Shown one piece after another: positions 60,404 through 64,000 of a stretch of DNA of 64,000 nt. Source of the stretch: Thermomonas aquatica (lineage in GTDB: Bacteria > Pseudomonadota > Gammaproteobacteria > Xanthomonadales > Xanthomonadaceae); assembly GCF_006337105.1 (NCBI RefSeq), contig NZ_CP040871.1, forward strand, positions 310,001 to 374,000, read 5' to 3'. How positions within the stretch are numbered: position 1 is the stretch's first letter; every line of letters begins with the position of its first letter. Below the pieces are notes generated by a model, which worked only from the letters and a program-made list of their open reading frames with translations, was not told where the DNA came from and searched no databases. Both the position numbers and the translations under genes were made by a program.

Positions 60404-62191
60404 TCAGTGCGGCATCGCCAGGTTGTCGGCCGCCAGCGGCTTGCCGGCGCGCGGCACGCTGGCGATCACCGCATCGGCCGGCAACGCGCCCTTGCCATCG
60501 AGGTGCGCATCGACGCGATCCAGCGCGGCATACACATACGGCAGCAGCGGCAGGTACACCGCACCGTATTGCGGGAAGCCGAGGAAGGCATCGAAGTGCT
60601 GGGCGTTGCGCACCTGCCAGTAGCGCACATCGCGGTTCGCCGCCTGCGCCATCGCCACATAGGGCGCGCTGCTGAACGCCTGCGGGACCAGGCCATCGTC
60701 GGTGCCGTGGATCACCACCACCGGCAGCCCCTTGCGCGGCAGGCCGGCGCGGGTTTCCGCGATGCCCTTGCGCACGCGCTGCGCATCGGCGCCGTCGCCC
60801 GCCCATAGCGCACGCAGGCATTGCAGGCCGGTCAGCCCGAGATCGGCCATCGGCTGCGGATCGACGATTGCAGCACCCGCGCCCGGCGGAATGCCGCTGC
60901 CATCGGCGATCCATGACGCGCGTTCGGTCGCGGTGGCCGCGCGGGTCGTGGCATCCGGATTCACCGCCGAATAGCGGTAGCCGCAGGGATGCGCGTCGTG
61001 CGCATAGCGCCCGTAGGCCGAGGCATAGCTCACGCCGATCGCGCGCCACAGGTCGAAGGCCACACTGATCGAACCGGCGCGCAGCGCGGCATCGGTCCAG
61101 CCGCTTGCGTGCAGCTTCGCCAGCGCATCCTGCTGCTGCGCCTTCAGGTCGCTGCCGGACAACACGCCGTTCGCTGCCAGCACCGCGCATTTCGCGTCGC
61201 TGCCGGGCATCGCGGGAAGGCCCAAGGCCGGCAGCGCGCACGGCATCAGCAGCGCGGCTTCGGTGGTGTAGTCGTACAGGTTGCGCGCGCCGTGGCCTTC
61301 GGCCAGCACGTTCGGCTCGCCGGCGACGACCGCGTCCAGCCAGTCGTCGCCGTCTTCCGCCGCGCGCAGCACCGCGCCGCCACCGTTGGAAATGCCGACC
61401 GCGATCACCCGGGTGTTGGCGAAGGTGAACGGCGCCTGCGCCGGCAGCGCCTCGTTCAAGGACTGCAGCGCGAACTGCGCGGCTTGCTTCACGTGGCGGC
61501 CCCAGTCCGCTTCCGGGTTGTCCTGCGAATGCGCGTGCTTGTAGGCGATGCCGGAACCGCTGGCAGGCGCGGGCTTGAACGCAAGGTCGGCATCGGCTGC
61601 CGCGACCGTGCCATCCGCCGCGATGCCCTGCCCTGCATCCAGGTCGAAATAATCGGTGCCCGCGCCCTTGTCGGTATAGGCCACCGCGCAGCCCTTGGGC
61701 AGGCCCCAGGCGCCGGCCACCGCGATCGCGCCGTAGATCCCACGCGAACCGGACGATGCGGTCACCACGACGCAGCGTTTGCCGGCATCGAACGCATCCG
61801 GCAATTGCAGCAGCACGCGATGCGGCTGGGTCGCGCCCGGCACCCGCGCGAACGCGCTGAATTCGCGGCCGGGCACGCTGGCCACGCTGCCGTACAACTC
61901 GGCATAGCCACCGCCGGGGGCGAGGTCGGCGATGCCGCGCCAGTTCGCCCACAGCGCACGGCGACGCAGCTCGGCCGGCGTCGGATGCTCGGCATCGGCG
62001 AAGGCCGGCGGCAGCATCGCGCGCAGGCCGGCCAAGCCAAGCCCGGCGGTCAGCAGGTCGTCGCCGTCGCGATGCTCGGTCATGCGTTGCTGGTTGAACA
62101 TGGGCGATTTCCCGGAGGCGGCAGGCAGGCCCGCGCAGGCGGACAAGAAGGCGATGGCGGCGATGCAGGCGCAAAGACGGAGTCTGTTCAT
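60404..62191 (-). CDS. 3-hydroxybutyrate oligomer hydrolase lipoprotein
   Basis: The 595-residue protein matches the D-(-)-3-hydroxybutyrate oligomer hydrolase family (PF10605). The nucleophile is Ser268 in VGISNGGGAVL; the acid and histidine are likely in VIHGTDDGLVP and VRNAQHFDAFL. A lipoprotein signal (LSAC, Cys19) places it in the envelope, so it acts on external or periplasmic oligomers rather than on the granule. It is divergent from 3-hydroxybutyrate dehydrogenase, which uses its product. Confidence 0.93.
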   Translation of the reverse strand: MNRLRLCACIAAIAFLSACAGLPAASGKSPMFNQQRMTEHRDGDDLLTAGLGLAGLRAMLPPAFADAEHPTPAELRRRALWANWRGIADLAPGGGYAELYGSVASVPGREFSAFARVPGATQPHRVLLQLPDAFDAGKRCVVVTASSGSRGIYGAIAVAGAWGLPKGCAVAYTDKGAGTDYFDLDAGQGIAADGTVAAADADLAFKPAPASGSGIAYKHAHSQDNPEADWGRHVKQAAQFALQSLNEALPAQAPFTFANTRVIAVGISNGGGAVLRAAEDGDDWLDAVVAGEPNVLAEGHGARNLYDYTTEAALLMPCALPALGLPAMPGSDAKCAVLAANGVLSGSDLKAQQQDALAKLHASGWTDAALRAGSISVAFDLWRAIGVSYASAYGRYAHDAHPCGYRYSAVNPDATTRAATATERASWIADGSGIPPGAGAAIVDPQPMADLGLTGLQCLRALWAGDGADAQRVRKGIAETRAGLPRKGLPVVVIHGTDDGLVPQAFSSAPYVAMAQAANRDVRYWQVRNAQHFDAFLGFPQYGAVYLPLLPYVYAALDRVDAHLDGKGALPADAVIASVPRAGKPLAADNLAMPH

Positions 62192-62326
62192 GCCCCGACC
62201 ATAGCCGCTGCGCATTGCCGGCGCATCGTACCTTCGTACCAGTGCATGGCCCGTGGCATCCGCGCCATTCCCACGCCCAGCCTGCTAGCGTATGCAGGCC
62301 CTGATGCAACGCAGCACGGATCCCTC

Positions 62327-63136
62327 ATGAGCGACTACTTCCTGCAAGGCCGCACCGCGCTGGTGACCGGCAGCACCTCCGGCATCGGCCTCGCCATCGC
62401 CCATGCGCTGGCCGCGGCCGGTGCCAGGGTCGCGATCAACGGCCTCGGCACGCCGGAGCAGATCGCTTCGGCGATCGCCGAAGTCGATGCGGCCGGCAGT
62501 GGCGGCAGCAAGCACTTCGGCGCCGACCTGCGCGATCCCGCCGCCATCGAAACCATGATGACCGAACTGGCCGCATGGTCCGGCGGCGGCATCGACATCC
62601 TGGTCAACAACGCCGGCATCCAGCACGCGGTGCCGCTGCACGAGATGCCGGTGGCGAAGTGGAACGACATCATCGCGATCAACCTGTCCTCCGCCTTCCA
62701 CACCATGCGCGCGGCGATGCCGGCGATGGCAGCGCGCGGCTACGGCCGCGTGGTCAACGTGGCCTCGGTGCACGGGCTGGTGGCGTCGAAGGACAAGGCG
62801 CCGTACGTGGCCAGCAAGTTCGGCATCGTCGGGCTGAGCAAGGTCGCGGCGCTGGAATACGCCGCGCAGGGCTCGCGCGATTCCGGCGGCATCACGGTCA
62901 ACTGCATCTGCCCGGGCTGGGTGGAGACGCCGCTGATCGAGCCGCAGATCGAGGCGCGCATGGCCGGCGGCAGCCGCGATGACGGCGTGCGCGCCCTGCT
63001 GGCCGAAAAACAGCCCAGCCTGCGCATGACCCTGCCCGCCGAGATCGGCGCGCTGGCGGTGTTCCTGTGCCGGCGCGAGGCGCACAACATCACCGGCGCG
63101 GCGATCCCGGTGGATGGCGGCTGGACCGCGCAGTAA
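62327..63136 (+). CDS. 3-hydroxybutyrate dehydrogenase
   Basis: The 269-residue short-chain dehydrogenase has the cofactor motif TGSTSGIG and the catalytic Ser147, Tyr160 and Lys164 (YVASK). FGADLRD, NNAGIQHAVP and CPGWVETPLIEPQI are typical of BDH1-type enzymes that oxidise D-3-hydroxybutyrate to acetoacetate. It is divergent from the oligomer hydrolase (135-bp gap). It ends just before the response regulator gene. Confidence 0.94.
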   Translation: MSDYFLQGRTALVTGSTSGIGLAIAHALAAAGARVAINGLGTPEQIASAIAEVDAAGSGGSKHFGADLRDPAAIETMMTELAAWSGGGIDILVNNAGIQHAVPLHEMPVAKWNDIIAINLSSAFHTMRAAMPAMAARGYGRVVNVASVHGLVASKDKAPYVASKFGIVGLSKVAALEYAAQGSRDSGGITVNCICPGWVETPLIEPQIEARMAGGSRDDGVRALLAEKQPSLRMTLPAEIGALAVFLCRREAHNITGAAIPVDGGWTAQ

Positions 63137-63146
63137 TTCCATTTCG

Positions 63147-63812
63147 ATGCCGTCCCTGCTCATCGCCGACGACCATCCGCTGTTCCGCGCCGCGCTGCGG
63201 CAGGCGGCACGCGATGCATTGGGCGAGGTGGAATTGTTCGAAGCCGGCAGCCTGGAAACCGTGCTGACCACGCTGGATGCGCAACCCCAGGTGGACCTGG
63301 TATTGCTCGATCTGCACATGCCCGGCAACCACGGGCTGGCGGGATTGGCGGCAGTGCGCGCGCAACACCCGGGCGTGGCGGTGATCGTGGTGTCCGCCAA
63401 CGACGACCCGCGCGTGGTCCGCCGCGCCCTCGACCACGGCGCCGCCGGCTACCTGCCGAAGAGCGCCGGCCTCGACGATCTGCGCGATGCGATCCGCAGC
63501 GTGCTCGCCTGCGACACCTGGCTGCCGCCCGCATTGCGCGCATCCGTCACCCGTGCGCAGAGTTCGCCCAACGATGCGGCGTTGGCCGCGCGCCTGGCCA
63601 GCCTGTCGCCGCAGCAGTTCCGCGTGCTGGCGCTGGTTGCCGAAGGCCTGCTCAACAAGCAGATCGCCGACCGCCTGGACGTGCAGGAGCGCACGGTGAA
63701 GGCACATCTCACCGCGATCTTCGAAAGGCTTGGCGTGCGCAACCGCACGCAGGCGGGCGTGGTGTTGCGGGAACTGGAACTGTCGGATCCGGCGCGGCAG
63801 ATCGAAGGCTGA
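63147..63812 (+). CDS. NarL/FixJ-family response regulator
   Basis: The 221-residue protein has a receiver domain (about 1-120; phosphoacceptor Asp55 in LLLDLHMPG, ADD at 7-9, Lys near PKSAG) and a LuxR-type helix-turn-helix (about 150-212; LSPQQFRVLALVAEGLLNKQIADRL and TVKAHLTAIFERLGV). It lies 10 nt after the dehydrogenase gene, so it may be cotranscribed and regulate PHB use. Cognate kinase not in the window. Confidence 0.9.
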   Translation: MPSLLIADDHPLFRAALRQAARDALGEVELFEAGSLETVLTTLDAQPQVDLVLLDLHMPGNHGLAGLAAVRAQHPGVAVIVVSANDDPRVVRRALDHGAAGYLPKSAGLDDLRDAIRSVLACDTWLPPALRASVTRAQSSPNDAALAARLASLSPQQFRVLALVAEGLLNKQIADRLDVQERTVKAHLTAIFERLGVRNRTQAGVVLRELELSDPARQIEG

Positions 63813-63836
63813 AGCGCCGCGCGCGCGAAGCCGGGC

Positions 63837-64000
63837 TCAGCCGACGTTGATGCCGTGCGGCTGGATGTAGCCGCTGGCGATGCCGGCGCAGACCAGCAGG
63901 ATCAGCACCACCGACAACCCGATGCGCTTGGTCAGCGCATTGACCGTGCGCTTGGTCGTGCCCTGGTCGGCAACCATGTAGTACAGGCCGGCGCCGAGGT
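63837..64000 (-). CDS. DUF2909-like small membrane protein (partial, N-terminus beyond window)
   Basis: Reading the minus strand from the right edge gives 54 codons ending in a stop at 63837. They include GAGLYYMVADQG, KRTVNALTKRIGLSVV and a hydrophobic LILLVCAGIASGYIQPHGINVG. This matches the C-terminal half of the twin-transmembrane DUF2909 family. Function unknown. Confidence 0.75.
   Translation of the reverse strand, partial: LGAGLYYMVADQGTTKRTVNALTKRIGLSVVLILLVCAGIASGYIQPHGINVG

Overview
The window is high-GC chromosomal DNA from a gammaproteobacterium of the family Xanthomonadaceae (Lysobacter/Luteimonas/Thermomonas/Xanthomonas relatives). This rests on gene order (smc-zipA-ligA, scpA-scpB-rluB, mtnA next to gyrA), a GyrA with Gln at position 83, DUF3011 proteins and a stand-alone ccmI. 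No rRNA, CRISPR array or complete prophage was seen. Many genes overlap by ATGA or GTGA, so operons are tightly coupled.

Layout. 1-9.3 kb (minus strand): an alpha-2-macroglobulin-like lipoprotein cut by the window edge, gyrA, mtnA and a three-repeat DUF3011 secreted protein. 9.5-17.1 kb (minus): the smc-zipA-ligA-epmA chromosome/division/repair operon. 17.3-31.7 kb: a sugar-utilisation locus. It holds a LacI-family regulator, an Oar-like TonB receptor, a GH144-type endo-beta-1,2-glucanase lipoprotein, a complete ABC sugar importer with its ATPase encoded apart, a large (alpha/alpha)6 glycosidase and a GH1 beta-glucosidase, with related LacI-type operators at both ends. The simplest reading is beta-1,2-glucan (sophoro-oligosaccharide) capture, cleavage, import and hydrolysis. 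31.7-36.4 kb: bolA-yciI and, divergently, scpA-scpB-rluB; scpB carries an in-frame REP-like palindrome. 36.5-39.6 kb: an electrophile/oxidant-detoxification operon (pirin, isochorismatase-like hydrolase, two OsmC proteins, FMN reductase). 39.6-41.5 kb: omega-amidase and methionine aminotransferase, which with mtnA serve methionine salvage. 41.6-48.3 kb: the complete cytochrome c maturation operon ccmABCDEFGHI. 48.3-50.1 kb: a MetX-type acyltransferase and a cysteine-dioxygenase-like protein.

At 50.15 kb lies tRNA-Leu(CAA), whose 3' end is the insertion site of a compact element of about 6.6 kb (50.2-56.8 kb). It carries a tyrosine integrase, an AlpA-type regulator, a RepB/PriCT-type primase and a run of small unknown genes, including a pair of paralogous 64-residue proteins. 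Imperfect copies of the tRNA 3' end bound it, and paired GGGGGTA motifs at both ends look like integrase arm sites. There are no structural, lysis, conjugation or recognisable packaging genes, so it resembles a minimal phage satellite. The terminator that probably once served the tRNA now lies beyond the right end.

57.0-63.1 kb is a polyhydroxybutyrate region: class III synthase phaE-phaC with a downstream HExxH membrane protein, then pssA, a 3-hydroxybutyrate-oligomer hydrolase lipoprotein and, divergently, 3-hydroxybutyrate dehydrogenase. A NarL-type response regulator and the end of a small membrane protein close the window.
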